Below are positions 1-12,841 of a stretch of DNA of 64,000 nt, in pieces. The notes beneath the pieces are model-generated. The model saw only the letters and a list, made by a program, of their open reading frames with translations, did not search any database and was not told the origin of the DNA. The position numbers were made by a program, and so were the translations under genes. Source of the DNA: Hyalella azteca (Eukaryota; Arthropoda; Malacostraca; Amphipoda; Hyalellidae). Where the stretch lies: NCBI RefSeq assembly GCF_000764305.2, contig NW_025944679.1, forward strand, positions 149,807 to 213,806, in the 5' to 3' direction. Numbering within the stretch: position 1 is the first letter of the stretch; each line of letters starts with the position of its first letter.

Positions 1-3000
1 CAAATAATTGGGTTGTAATGTGATCTACACAATTGGATGGTTGAATGCTCAAATAAAAGGTGCAAGAAAGTGAAAGTCCCATAACACAAGAAGATAGTGA
101 AGGTCATAAAAATTGTATCGTATGGGAGTAATTTTCCACTCTAGGAAAATTTATTTTCTCGATAAGTAAATGCCATAAAATTTCAAAAGCCTGGATCATA
201 GGCTACATTAATACGGCAAAATAAAGAGCCGAAAGTACAATATGCAACTCGCATGGCACCGATATCGTGCTAGATACACTCGCTTATTCTTGTTGTACAA
301 GCTCTCCTACAAGAAACTATTGAGCTCTTCGGCACTCGTATGCTACCCGCACACGACGCAACTTTTCGCTGCCCAACTCCAGAACTGGGAGACAATTTTG
401 TTACCTACATGAGATTTAGAGACATCCTATATAGATACCGGTGTCTCCTGAATGCCGGTGATTCCAGAGGCTTCTTAAATGCTTCTAAATATTTGATTTT
501 TCTGTTATCTTGAAGTAGCCATTTCTAACCGCTTTACTCCATTTTATGACGTGCATAGATATATTCGAGGAATCCGTTGAAGTTTCCATGAGGATCTCTT
601 GGTGAGTAAGGAATTGTTTAGCCATCACTATGTACGTAAATGGAATAATTCGCTCGCTTAACCATCGCTTGTTCTTATCCTGTCATCCTTCGATGATTTA
701 CAAAAAACTTAAATACTTCTATTGCTCAAACATGTCGACGGGTAGAAACTACTACGTCGCTATGTACGAGTATGTTAAAATTAGAATCCAAATACCATGC
801 AATGCGTGTTACGCGCTGTATTTCGTGCGCTGATGGGTGCAACACGGCATGGGTGTACCCAGCTAACTTATTCGAGTCAAGGCCAGAAGCCTGAGCAGCG
901 TATAACGTTCCTCTGTATCCTTGCTGCTCATCACAGCGATCACGGCTTGTTGCGAACCTCCAAACCGCTTTTGTTTCACGGGAGACAAACGCTCGTTCTA
1001 GGTGCTCGAGCGAGGTCGCCTTATTCATGCCTGCATTCGCGCTCTTAATCTCCTGGTGAACATCGCATCAGCATTCACTCTATAATAGACGCTATAATAC
1101 TCGCTTTTTATTTTCAAGATTTTTACTGCAACTCTGCATTTCCTGTCATTGCTTAATTCGCCCTTCAGATGACGTCCTTTGAGAACAATTATACCGACCA
1201 AGTGAAAACCTCGGATTTTCGTGGCGAGAAATCTTTGTAGGCCATATCTGTTCTTCTAGCACGCCTTCTTCTGCTTCTAGAACCACCCACGAGCTCTCCA
1301 TATTCTAGAACCACTTACGTTTTATTAGATTTCTCAAGGTGAAAATTCTTTATTATTCACATACATTCAACTGTTCTCGATCCTTCGACCTTGGCACTCT
1401 ATAAGAACCGTCGCCCTACAGCAGAGCCCGCGTCTAGGATATTGGAGGCAATCCTGCGCGTATTGTTGTCTTATCCGACGAGGGTCGATTAAATTCACGC
1501 CACGTCATTGTTATTGCAATAATAATGTCATATTTTTCAGTTATTCTCGTGCGAATTAAATACCATCATATAGATTCACTCTCACCTTTGCCGCAACACC
1601 GCTGCTGCGGCTGCGAGTTTGGTTGCTGCTGCTGCTATAGCGAACTGCTTGCTTTAAATGGTGCTTTGATATGGCTGCTCCTAATTTTTAATGATGATGA
1701 TGTTGATGTTTGTTGTCCCACAAATGATATAGATTAAAACTGTTGATGAATGGTGTAAATTTGAAACTGGATACTATGCAATTTCTGTTTCTACTATGGA
1801 TTAAATAGAAATGATGGTATACGGTGGTTTTCATGAGTTCGATATTTATAAAGTGGAAAGCACGAATATTATGAATCAAATTATATGTATTGATAACGAC
1901 AAAATATCTTTTTCATGAATATTCTTCGACAGGTTACAGCATCGAACATCGCATTCATTCCATTTTAACCCAGCCAAGAATAATAGAATTCGTATAATTC
2001 ACATTTTAGTTTCACTCCCTTCATGAAGCTGGTATTTATGCCATAAAAAAGCCGCTAACGATGAAATTATCATAACGATGGCAAATGATGATCTTTGAAC
2101 TGAATGGATTGGGCCAGCATCCTTGGCGCGACTGAGCGATGTCATGCAATGACGGCTTAAATGTAGAGACCGACATCGAAGTGTTATTCGCGTCTTCCAT
2201 AGACGTGACCTGTATTGAGCTTTTATGGACTTCCTTAAGGGATGTTCAAGCAGTGTTGTGAGCATTCATTCAACATGTTAATGATCTGGGCTAACCTCAA
2301 TAGCTGTTAAACATGAAAGCCTCGATATCAGTTTGAACCCTATTGAAATATAAAGCCAAATCGGCGCCCAGCGACTGTTGGCCCGTCATCGGTCGGCCAA
2401 AATGCAATGCATACTCGACGATGCTGCAAATTGATTCTTCGGCTCGACATCTGCGGTGAAGATTTGAACAATTTCAATCAATTTCAGAGGGTGCGCAATG
2501 ATGATTGCTCGCTTAAATGCCAATTATGATGCGAATCAAATTATGCATTTAGGCCTGAGCAAGAAAATCGTGGCGATAGCGATCATGAAGATGAATGGAA
2601 TCGACACCGCAATGAATGCCTTCGAGCAGCTCAGAATTTCATCGTGTCAGAAAATATTAATAATCGTGCCTTTCCAATCTAAAGTCTAGGCTTTCCATTC
2701 ACTGGACTAGGAGAATCTTGGACGTGACTTTAATTTTATTTATCCCGAAATTTTCGCTACCAGCTAGCCTAATAATACTGATAATTATTTCGAGTGACCG
2801 AGTGTAATGTCCCATTTAAAAATTTTAGCAATAGTTATTAAATTTAAACTCTTATGTAATTACGTTCCATGTGAATAATTCATTTTAAAAGAAGGTTGAT
2901 ATGTTTATTAGTTTGTATGCAAAATCTTGTTCATTGTTCAATTTTTTCCAAATATATTTATCCATACTGATAATTGATCTAATTATCTAATTAAAACCTG

Positions 3001-3325
3001 TCATCATATAATTACGTGATTTGTTTTGAAGCCGCAATGCTTGCACCAACGAGGCTTCTGTTCCAAAATGTGACATTTTGTCAGTCGCGCAATGCGGGAC
3101 CGTGCGATGCGGTAAAAATTATCGGGATTTTTTTACGAAAATCCATTATAGATGATCGCTCGTTTGACCTCCGTTCATACGATCGAGGAGCTCTTCTTCC
3201 GGCATTGCGTTTTGTGGCTCGCAATGACTTCATTGAAGTCTCCTTGCACAGGCCGACCATTAGGATGGCAACGCTGTAGGTTACAAGATTTAAATTTACA
3301 TAATTTCCCTGCAGTTTACATCAAT
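1..3325. other. Intergenic, no gene supported
   Basis: I see no credible coding exon here. Open frames are short, mutually overlapping on both strands and lack recognisable domains or consistent splice partners. The base composition is AT-rich with scattered GC-richer patches near 800-1,050. Two TTCTAGAA octamers near 1,277-1,310 are the only motif-like repeat I noticed. Confidence 0.6.
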
Positions 3326-3533
3326 TAAATCATTCCCTTGCGTCATTTACATAATTTCCCCGTATCATTTCCCTGCATTTACTTTATTTTCCTTCATCAT
3401 TTCTCTGCATTTACATCATTTCGCAGCATTCACTTTATTGCCCTGCATCATTCACATCATCTCTCTGCATCATTCACATCATCTCTCTACATCATTCACA
3501 TCATTTCTCTGCAGTTCACATCATTACAATAAT
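3326..3533. repeat. Degenerate ~20-bp tandem array (TCATTCACATCATCTCTCTG)
   Basis: About nine degenerate copies of a roughly 20-bp pyrimidine-rich unit made of variants of TCTCTGCATCATTCACATCA. The copies are most regular at the right end (about 3,445-3,525) and decay to the left. The open frame across it is a by-product of the repeat and is not taken as a gene. Confidence 0.8.
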
Positions 3534-5239
3534 CTATCATGAAGGCTACTCTGCAGTGGCCGCACTTGCCACGCTCCAACGAGCTCTCTCACGCTCATCT
3601 CAGGAATATATCTTACTATTCGAACGCGTAAATTCTCGCTACGCGTTAATTAGATTGATTTGCTAGCTGACTTCTGCTCTTCCTTTTGATATTTTCTAAA
3701 ATATGTTCTGCGATATCGCTCTTTATATAATTCCAACAAAGTTTTTGTTTGCGTCCTAAGGGCATTTCTTGTGATTCAATTGAATTTATTATATGCTTTA
3801 GTAGTTTATAGGTTTTGAATATATTTTATTCCTAATATTTAGTGAATATATATTATTTGGTTTTCTTTAATATTCAGTCTTTTAAATTTTCTTCTATCGC
3901 TCGACTTCAGTGGGACTATTGACTTTCCATTGCAGCGGTTATAGTTTCATATTAAAAATAATCCGAAGACTATTAAGCTCCGTATTTTCAACTGAAGATG
4001 CTAGATAGAGAATCAAATCTTGCTCCTCGACATCGTGCAAACATTTCCGCCTGATCGTTGTATATCTTCGTAGATCAATATTAGACGAAAGCAATAGCGA
4101 TAAATAATCTCGAGCTGCAAAATTCTACAATCTTAATCCCTCGAAACTATAGAACTTTGTGAATAATGAAATGACACAATAGAATGACATCATCATTATA
4201 ATCATCATTCCACATTTTGTACGCATCCGGCGATGAGGCGGATCTATTCGACAGTCGAGAGCATTTAATATTTGGGATAAGCGCGGTGAAGTTCCCTTGA
4301 ACCTTAACATACAATACGCTTGGAGGACACTGGTCACAGGATGACTGTATGACACTGTTTGCTCGTCATCAATTAGAGAATTATTTCTGCAGCATTGTAC
4401 TCGACTGTAATACTATTGTATGGTGTAATGACTCTTGTTTAGGTTTCTAATTTTTTAATTTACCCTTGTTAATCATCTTCCCGATGATGTGCAGTAAATC
4501 ATGTAGAACAAGTTGTTAGAAACAAAACCAACAATAAATGCATGTTAGAAGATATAACGCGTTATACTTCTTAAAATAAAGTAACCGTTCGCAAAATATT
4601 TTTCAGTTGTAATAAGCATACAGTGGTTGATAAAAATATAGACTCCGTCAGCTTTGGAGCCCGGTAACTATTGACACAAATTTTTGGAGCATGCCCGGAA
4701 ACTATTGACTCCCAAATTTGAACAGTAGAAAAGGAGTGCTTAGAAAGCGGAAATAAATCGAAATTTTAGTCGCTTAAAAAATATAGTTTCTACAGCGTTA
4801 CAGCTGTAGATAATCTGTCGATATATACTGTAATTTAAATTTACTCCGAAGTTGTATGCAGTTGTAAAACATGTGGCAGTTTTTCAAGCCAACAGAGCAG
4901 CAAGCGACTTTAATCTGTCAGTAACTGTTCATTAAATCCAGCTCTGCGATATCTCACGTTGACTGGTTGAATCGACGCGCTCTTTGTATCCATACAAGCA
5001 ATGAGGCACTTAGTGGCTTCCCATGTTACCTTAGAGGGCACAAGGAGGCATAGAGTGACAGCTGCGGCTGCAGCAACAGCCATAAGCAGCAATGCTGTTC
5101 GAAGCAACAGCTGCAGAATAAGGAGTATTGCTGCATTAAGAAATGTAAACCGGATATTAAGAATGATAATTTAACTATAGAATCTTAATAATTGTAGTAC
5201 AGTGTATTTATAAGCACATCAAAGCTAAGAACTACATCT
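3534..5239. other. Intergenic, with a short imperfect duplication near 4,654
   Basis: No coding exon supported. Around 4,654-4,722 a stretch of about 33 bp (TTGGAGC, CCGGTAACTATTGAC, then CAAATTT) occurs twice in tandem with small changes. Nothing else stands out. Confidence 0.5.
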
Positions 5240-5490
5240 GTAAGATCGAGGAAGGCATCAGCGCGCCATGTGCATGGGAGCTCCTCAGGAATTCTTCCGG
5301 CCGGGCGCCTCAGCCTTGAGCCTCGAGAACTCGTTACGCGCGTCACGATGGCAAGAGGCCTGGGGCGGCAAGAAGCTCCGGTAATGCTCGTCTTCAGAGG
5401 CTCATTATCGTCAAGTGCTGCTGCCCCACTCCAGCCAGCCAAGGATAAGTTCGTACCACGGAAGAGATTGCGTCGCCGCTCTTGAAGGAT
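5240..5490. other. GC-rich patch, function unknown
   Basis: The composition is clearly richer in G and C than the surroundings. Open frames of 71-85 codons occur on both strands, but neither has a recognisable motif. It could be an exon of an unseen gene, a repeat fragment or a regulatory patch. I see no splice-site pair that decides between these. Confidence 0.3.
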
Positions 5491-5730
5491 GGTCTTCGGA
5501 TCAAAGAAGCCGTTGAATTCAGACCAAAAGCCTTGAAATTTCGAAGCATTACTCTCTCTGCAAAAATCGTGCCTCTAATCCGACTTCATTTCGACAATTG
5601 AGATTTTTACAATTATTGAGGTTATTGCACACATCATGTTGCTGCTCCTACTGAATGTGTTTCTTTTCTTTTAAATTAACAGTAGTCTGCGCGGTGCAAA
5701 CAGCATTAAAAAAAATAATAAAATAAATAA

Positions 5731-5824
5731 ACACAAACGGTGTTCAAACAAGCATATAATTACCCACAAACGGTATTCAAATAAGCCTATAATTACATAC
5801 AAACGGTGTTCAAACAATCCTATA
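5731..5824. repeat. 33-bp tandem repeat, about 2.8 copies
   Basis: The core ACAAACGGTGTTCAAACAAG followed by a CCTATAATTAC-type tail repeats with a 33-bp period: the ACGG core recurs near 5,737, 5,770 and 5,803. Copies differ by a few substitutions. Confidence 0.85.
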
Positions 5825-7270
5825 GGCAGATTAAAGAATCAGAACAACGTCAATTAGAGCTTGGGTGAGCTGAAGTCACTCCAGCAAAAAATATTTATTG
5901 CTTGTGGTAAGCAACAGAGGCGCACGTAGCAAATCCTTTGGGTACAATAATTGGTCCAAGACCATCGTAGATTTATCTGTGTAAAGTATCCTAGTCTAAA
6001 AAGAATCGCTAACTTGCCTGACTTGAAGGCATACAGGCCCATAAGTTTGAATGAGATAAAGCGGCCGTCATTGACGTAGAAGGAAGTTATTTGCTCAATC
6101 TATTAAAGCACGTTTAATGCAATATTCATTTCCAAGTAATGTGATATAGATTAGAGAACAATTTAGACGTACTGCAAAGATGTAGCTCATCGGCATGAAC
6201 ATTTTTATTTCCTTTTCACATTTAAGCGATTGGCAATGCATTAAACCTAGAGGTACAGTTTGATACGCTATTGTATTTATGCATATTTTTTCATAGCGAG
6301 CACATATTAAAGTATCTTGTCCTGAAATTGTAAAATACTTTACGCTGTTGCAAAAAATAATATCGCAAACAATCTTAAATTATATTACTTCTTACGTGTA
6401 TGCCTCGTATAATAACATACCCCTTATGCTCTGCAAATAAATTTTACATGACTATTTTGTCAGCCAATTTACAGTTTACTAGCAATGCTTTCCTTTGTAC
6501 TCTTGTATTTTCTGATGAACTACCATCTATGTGTTAGAAGTTTAGGATTCACGTCAGCAATTGGATATTTTAATCACGAATTTAGATCTCAAACGAAGAT
6601 CGCAAATTCGGAGCCCAGTCTTTTGATGGCAGGTGTTGACCGACTCTGCTATGCTTTTGAACCTGGTGGCAACAAGTCTTGATTATATATCAATTAATTT
6701 AAGTAATTTCATTCTAAGGTTCTATTTAACTGTTTGAATCAAAACTTAGTATTATAGAACTTTTTATAGCCCTCGTATAGCTACGAGACGCTTGTTTTGC
6801 AGCGGTACCTGCTGGCTGTATACGCTTCATTGCGCCAGAAGCTGTGCCGACCTTGTAGCTAAAAAAATGCTGATGCAAAAAAACATCTCGAAAAAGTGAA
6901 GGAGGAAGAGACGAATATTATCTATGGAAGAAACACAATAGAAAAAGGATTCAATGTAATGAAATTTATTTAGTTGCTGTGTTTTATATTTAAAATTTTC
7001 CTCTTTGACACTTAAATTCGGACTATACTTGGTCCGCTGCATCGAAATTGAGTTCTTGGAAAATTAAGTCGGAAACCGTGCTTTAAATATGATTTGTGTG
7101 ACTTTCTTACAGTTATAATTACCGCAGTTAATTATCAAGTCTATGACTTTTGTAGCGATTTTATTTGTTCGTGAACATGAAAATCAACAATAGTTTCAAG
7201 TTACGTCAATGTCTAAGAAAGCTCATATACGAGCGTCAACAATTACTTTAAGCCTTCACCAAACAAAATC
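5825..7270. other. Intergenic, nothing recognised
   Basis: AT-rich sequence with only short open frames. No repeats or genes that I can support. Confidence 0.5.
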
Positions 7271-7440
7271 GGAAAAAATATAACTCAGTACTCACTGCAG
7301 TGAGTGACATAGAGCACATTTTCTCGTCGACGAAAACTTGAGGTCACGGACGGACGGACAGACGGACGGACAGACAGGCAGACGGACATGGCGAGCACAA
7401 TAGTGCATTTTTTCCATAAATGAGAAAATGCGCTAAAAAG
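7271..7440 (-). repeat. Dispersed hairpin repeat with GGAC microsatellite, copy 1
   Basis: A roughly 170-bp unit with near-inverted ends: GAGCACATTTTCTCGTCGACG on one side and TGAGAAAATGCGCTAAAAAG on the other. It carries an internal run of GGAC/GACA tetranucleotides. The same unit occurs in the opposite orientation at 58,528-58,672 with a shorter tetranucleotide run, which shows it is a dispersed family. No coding capacity. Confidence 0.8.
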
Positions 7441-9094
7441 GAACTCTGGAAAATTAAGGAAATTTTGAACTAAATAAGAACAATTAATGGTACACGAACA
7501 TGGAAAAATGCAGTGACGCGTAGTAGGAAAGAATAAAAGAGGAATTGAGTTTGAAGAAACGAGGAAAAGGGGAAGAACACTAAAGTAAATTAGTAAATAG
7601 TGAAATATACTTTGCGTAAACCCATAGATTCGCTTATCCCTAGATTCATAAATTTTACGATTATTTTCTAATTTTTAGGGTCTTAAAAAAAGATATTTGA
7701 GGTTTTACTCCCTTTTTTAAAATTCCAGATACACTTTAATAACAATTCTACCTGAAATTATTCTGATTTCTACCTGAAATCGACGCTCAAAATGACTCGC
7801 TGGTCTTCAATAGAAGCGCGACTGAGGGAACATCTACACTCGTCCGTAAACATCGCCTTGAACTTTGTCCAGGCAGTGTCCGGCTTGCATCGTATTACTG
7901 GTGAGAATCACAGACACGCAGTGCATGAGTTGCCCATGACGTGGTCAATACAGCTCAAATTATTGATGATCTTGCTACCGCTAGACTAGAATTAAGTACA
8001 TCAATCGGGTTTAGTTGGTCTGAATATTCAGTTAATTCATGTGAATGTGATGATGTTGAGTATATAGATCTTATTCACTATAAAATGCATATTGTTAGCC
8101 ATCTAAGAAATCAAGAAATTATTATTTCTCTTTGAGAAAAGCAAGATATAATTGTATATCATTTACATTCAAGATACCCTCCTCCCGGATCCAAGCTACC
8201 TTGCAAATGTAAGAATTACAGCCTCGTAGGCAAGGCTTTGCACGATGGAATTGACAATGAAGCTTCTACTCGTTGTGCATAGATGAGGTCCCAATGTTGA
8301 AGCACTGGAATTGGTCACTAATTCTGAATATCAAGCACCTAAAAGCAAAGTAAACAGACGAAAAATTCACCATTTCCAATGAGAGAAAACGCTCCGGAGT
8401 CCAGCTCCATTGTCAATACAAAAACCTAGAACACAAGAACAAACAATTAGTAAACTCAAATTCATATTGAGGAAATAAAACCTAAATCGTTAAATGAAAA
8501 TATAAAAATGAAGTAAATATATGCATATAAATCAATCTATTTACAATTTCGAGGGGATAGGAACTGTTGTAGGCATTCCAACTTGGCTTCTGTTTAAAAA
8601 TGTACAATGATTCGAAAATTCGCAGGTCAGAAATACCGGTTGAGGAGGCTAAAAATCTAAAAATCACTATTGGACACCGGGACGTTGCACTGCTCGGCAT
8701 GAACTCGTACAGCTGAATGAGGGGGATGCGCAAGCAGGTTTCCTGTTCTATAACTCCTGCTTTTATGCTCCGCCAGCTTACTATATAGAAATTGCGCGAT
8801 GTCAAACCGACATATACGCAGATGCGCACTACGCACACCCACATTGATAAGCTAGGTACGATTGCCTAATAACAGGGAGTGTATCTTTATACTTGAAAAA
8901 ATTACTAATTTTAAAATTATTCACCAGCAGTGTATGAAGATTTACATTTGGGAGGCATTTAGAGAACAAAACTGTCAACTCCATAGCAACAGTCTTTGAA
9001 GCGGGACCAAAGTAACGAAATGAGCAATATAAACAGCGATTCTATTGTCACCTTCGGGAACCACCTCAGAATAAGGATTTTAGGTACTTGAATT
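7441..9094. other. Intergenic, nothing recognised
   Basis: The longest frame (120 codons, minus strand, near 8,482-8,844) has no recognisable domain, lacks a supporting exon structure and overlaps another frame. I see no gene. Confidence 0.5.
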
Positions 9095-9194
9095 CAAGGA
9101 GACGTGCTTGAAGTGGCCACTCATCACTGCAAGGAGACGTGCTTGAAGTGGCCACTCATCACTGCAAGGAGACGTGCTTGAAGTGGCACCTCAT
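9095..9194. repeat. 35-bp tandem repeat, three copies
   Basis: The unit starting CAAGGAGACGTGCTTGAAGT recurs at 9,095, 9,130 and 9,165, an exact 35-bp period. The first two copies are identical; the third diverges in its last third. Spacer-free, so this is not CRISPR-like. Confidence 0.92.
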
Positions 9195-12100
9195 CCTTTG
9201 ATGGACTTCCACTAAAGCTTCCTGTTATATGTTCCTGCACCGTTGTCTTCCTGCACAAGCGGTTCACGTGATTTGAACTCCTGCAATAAGGTTGCTTTTA
9301 TTGGCTGTACGTAGATCAATTTTTCTGAATCAACTATTTTTAAAATCATCTGTTTCTTTGAACTCTAGTTGTACCTGCGGGACTCCATGAATTTACAGCT
9401 ATGAATCTTTTCCTTTTTGAAGGCATTAGATCTGCATCACAATGGATCAATTCTCGTAAAGTATTTTTTAGCACCTCGCGAACTATTTCGGACTTACTAA
9501 GTGTGCAGCGAGGTCGGGCAAAATTCGAAACTGAGTATTAGACGCCGCTAGATCAGAGCAATCGACTGTAGCTCAATGCAGTCCTGCTTGTTCTCTGCAT
9601 CCTCATCTCACATTATAACGTTTCACGCTTAATAAATCTAGTTCTTGATGCTCGGTAATCGTGCTCGCAATAAAAGGAGAAAACACATCGTGCGCGAGTC
9701 GGGCGGACATCCATCATTGACAACGATCGAAGTCTGATGATCTTCACACGATCGTCTTATGCATGGGCCAGAGACTGTCAATAATGGGTTATGACATATA
9801 TTTTGCTCGAAAAATTGCCTCACAAATTTATTCGTTTTCAATTTTTGTGGGCCGTCTCCTCGTCAATTTGTTCGTTTCCAATCGTTGATTCTTGGAACAT
9901 TTCACTTTGCTTCTCGTGTTGGGGCATAGGAGATACTTAGAAAGTCATATGACTTTGATTCATGTCTTTAATAATTGGTTACTCAAAATAAGCGTGAAGC
10001 ACGAAGTTTTGGTTACTATGATGTCTGCTTGACTTATATTTCCTTGGGTACTGCAATGAAGTTGTTGGCTTCGAAGCTCAATATGTTCTCGCTTGTGCTG
10101 GTCATTGTTATTCGATTTTTGAATTGTGATGGACACAGCCGCTTGTTCGGGAATCCTTCTATTTCTTTTTACAAATGCGATTTTAGCTCACGGATTTCCA
10201 TCGTCCTCGGCAGATGAGAAGAGACGGTCTTGATTACTTGTATCGTCGACCGCTCAAGAAGATATATCTAATATCTTTGTTAAAAAAATTTAAGATAAGA
10301 AATTAATTTAATATGAAATGAAATTAGAATCATTAAAAAAGTTAAGTAATACAGGAGCGCCACATGAGCAAAACCTCACATGGTGCTCTTTGAAACCTTT
10401 TGAAGTGGCAACGAAGAAGCTGCGATTTTTATTGTCCTGTTTCCGATGCCGAAGTCAAAATAAAAATCCTTGTATCCTGTTTTCGATGCACGATCGAAGG
10501 CCGACCCTGGCGTCGATACAAGTGAGGTCGAGCTCATTTCTTGTCTAGCTTCTCGCCGGGCCCCAGCTATGGTAAATTTTATCCCATTGTTCATCTGAAT
10601 GGAAGAGACGAGTTCCCATGAAGGTGGAGGGCATAATAAGCTCATGCATCTTTAGGAGTTCTTCACTTAAGTTCTCCTTGAATGAAGACTTCGTTCGTTG
10701 CCAGCTAGGTCACGGTCATGGCGTATATTCCAACGTAAGCGTGCGCTCCTCATGAAAAATTAAAATCATGGGTGGTTTATCAGCGGTCAGTGTATCATCG
10801 GGAAACGGTCAGAGTTGATTCTAAATAATAATGAAGTATAAGTTTTTCATCTTCAAAAAGCACATCTCGTATCCTGAAGATTGACGTCTATCTATCGGAA
10901 TTTTCTCCGTGTTTTAAGTTATGCGACACAAGAATGAACTGTGTAAATCGTGAATCAAAACGCCATTCATTGCGTGCCATGCGTAACGCCGTTCTGATGC
11001 ACCATGCATCCCTGTTGCCTTGGGGTTGTTGCCGCCCATGCAAGAACTTAACCCTGACGCCCAAATGAAAACTTAACCCTTGTGACCCGACATCCGTGGC
11101 TGAATATCATAGACTTTAGTTTATGCGGGTGGTGACGTACACATCACACGCACATGAGATGGAGCAGACCATAATGTTCCATGAGGCGTGCCCCTCGCCA
11201 TGTCGTCCTGTAAGGTCATAATGTTACGACAGGCGTGTCTCTTTAAGGCCATAATAACGCTCTGTCTAATTAGCGGATGATGTGTTACCCATCATCGCTT
11301 GTCCTCGGGCTAGAGGGAAGATTTATTTCTTCTTCAGGTCACGAGCAAGCGGTAAAATTTTTATTAATCTGCTATATTATCCTCACGTGTGCATCATCAT
11401 TAACTATTTAATTTATCTGCTATCAACCACTCTGTGTCGGGTCTACTGCGGAGATTTATTTATGAAGTTTGAAAAATCTGTCAAATCATCTCATTTATTC
11501 TGGAAAATTTCATTTGAATATGTTACCTTGTATTATATCTGTAGTTTTGAGTAATGAACAGCGAGTCATTGCCATTATACGGAAGTGAACGAACGTATTA
11601 GCTTTAACTAATGGATTTCAAATTTCAATGGTTATACCATCACTTGCCGTCTGATGGTCAGTTTACAGTTATCATTTCAGGATGCGTTTCGTTCGTTGAA
11701 GTTTTTTTAATCAAAATAAGCCATCATTTATCTTATAAGGCCATTGTTTTCAGATGAATTGATTACGTCGTTTTTCTAGGCTTAAATTAATAGAGAATTT
11801 ACTGTTTTCCAGTGGATTATTTTAAATATAACCATTTTTTGTACATTTCTTTTGAAAAGAAAATTTTTTAAGGATTAATTCAGCCTCCATCTTCCATACG
11901 CTATGTGTAGAAGTCTCTGGTTTTCGGACGGGTTTCTCGCACTGCCGTCTGGGGGCCAAAGTCGACCTTGTGCTAAGCAGAAGCCCTGAAAGAGCTAGGC
12001 TTGTTTTTGTCATCCATATGCACTTCCTCGCTCGACCTTATGGGACTCTGACATTTCTTCTCCAGGTCCTCGAACAGCTGCTTCTTGCCTCTAAATTCTG

Positions 12101-12734
12101 CGAGTACAACACGTGTGTGTACTTTTCCCCTTGGAAGTAATCGCCTGTAGCAATATAGGAAGTCGACGTGCAACTAGCCTTTAGGAGATATCTCAATGTC
12201 GATTTTCCAGTTTATCTGACTTTGAGTAGATTAGACTACAATTAAGTGTATTTTATTAAACCCAATGGTTATGAAAATAGATGTTTGATCTGGTCTCATT
12301 ACCAGAAAATACTCAGCAAATAGTTCTTTTTGCAAAACTGTAGAAAAATTCTTATTTTTAATGCATGAAGTCAAAAAAGTTCATAATATCTTTTCGACGT
12401 TTGCACTGAAGGCTGTTCCTCCACTATCGGAACTTCACTATCATTTTGCATGCGCTATAATCCTAAATTACTGACTCGGATTCTTGAGAAATTTGAGTTG
12501 TGAAGTAGATTAGCGTAGACTATGTTCATATTTCCGGAAGATGATCGTTTTCACTCTCGTTTTGTCTGCCACGGTCTGATTGATTCCTTGTAGTGCATGC
12601 GTGACAGTTGAAGCCTTCGTACCGCCATCACCGCACCTAAAGCGGCACTGCAGCGTGATGGACGCTATGGTATTCATCAAAGCGCTTACTGGTCGTATTA
12701 TTCAAAACTTCATACATATATCAAATATAATATT
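9195..12734. other. Intergenic, nothing recognised
   Basis: No coding region supported. The small frames near 9,975 and 11,282 show no domains and no partner exons. Confidence 0.5.
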
Positions 12735-12841
12735 GAAGACTTTTTACAGTGAGACTTTTTACAGTGAGACTTTTTACTGTGAGACTTTTTACAGTGAGAC
12801 TTTTTACTGTGAGACTTTTTACAGTGAGAATTTTTTACAGT
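12735..12841. repeat. 15-bp tandem repeat, seven copies
   Basis: Seven units of GAGACTTTTTACAGT, with a recurring A/T variation (ACAGT versus ACTGT) and one copy lengthened in its T-run. Because 15 is a multiple of three, an incidental open frame shows a repeating five-residue pattern (SETFY/CETFY). I do not regard it as a gene. Confidence 0.92.

Noticed and set aside
8482..8844. 120-codon minus-strand frame
   Set aside because: No domain and no exon partners; it overlaps another frame on the same strand.
9095..9194. CRISPR-like direct repeats
   Set aside because: Copies are adjacent with no spacers, and the host is an animal genome.
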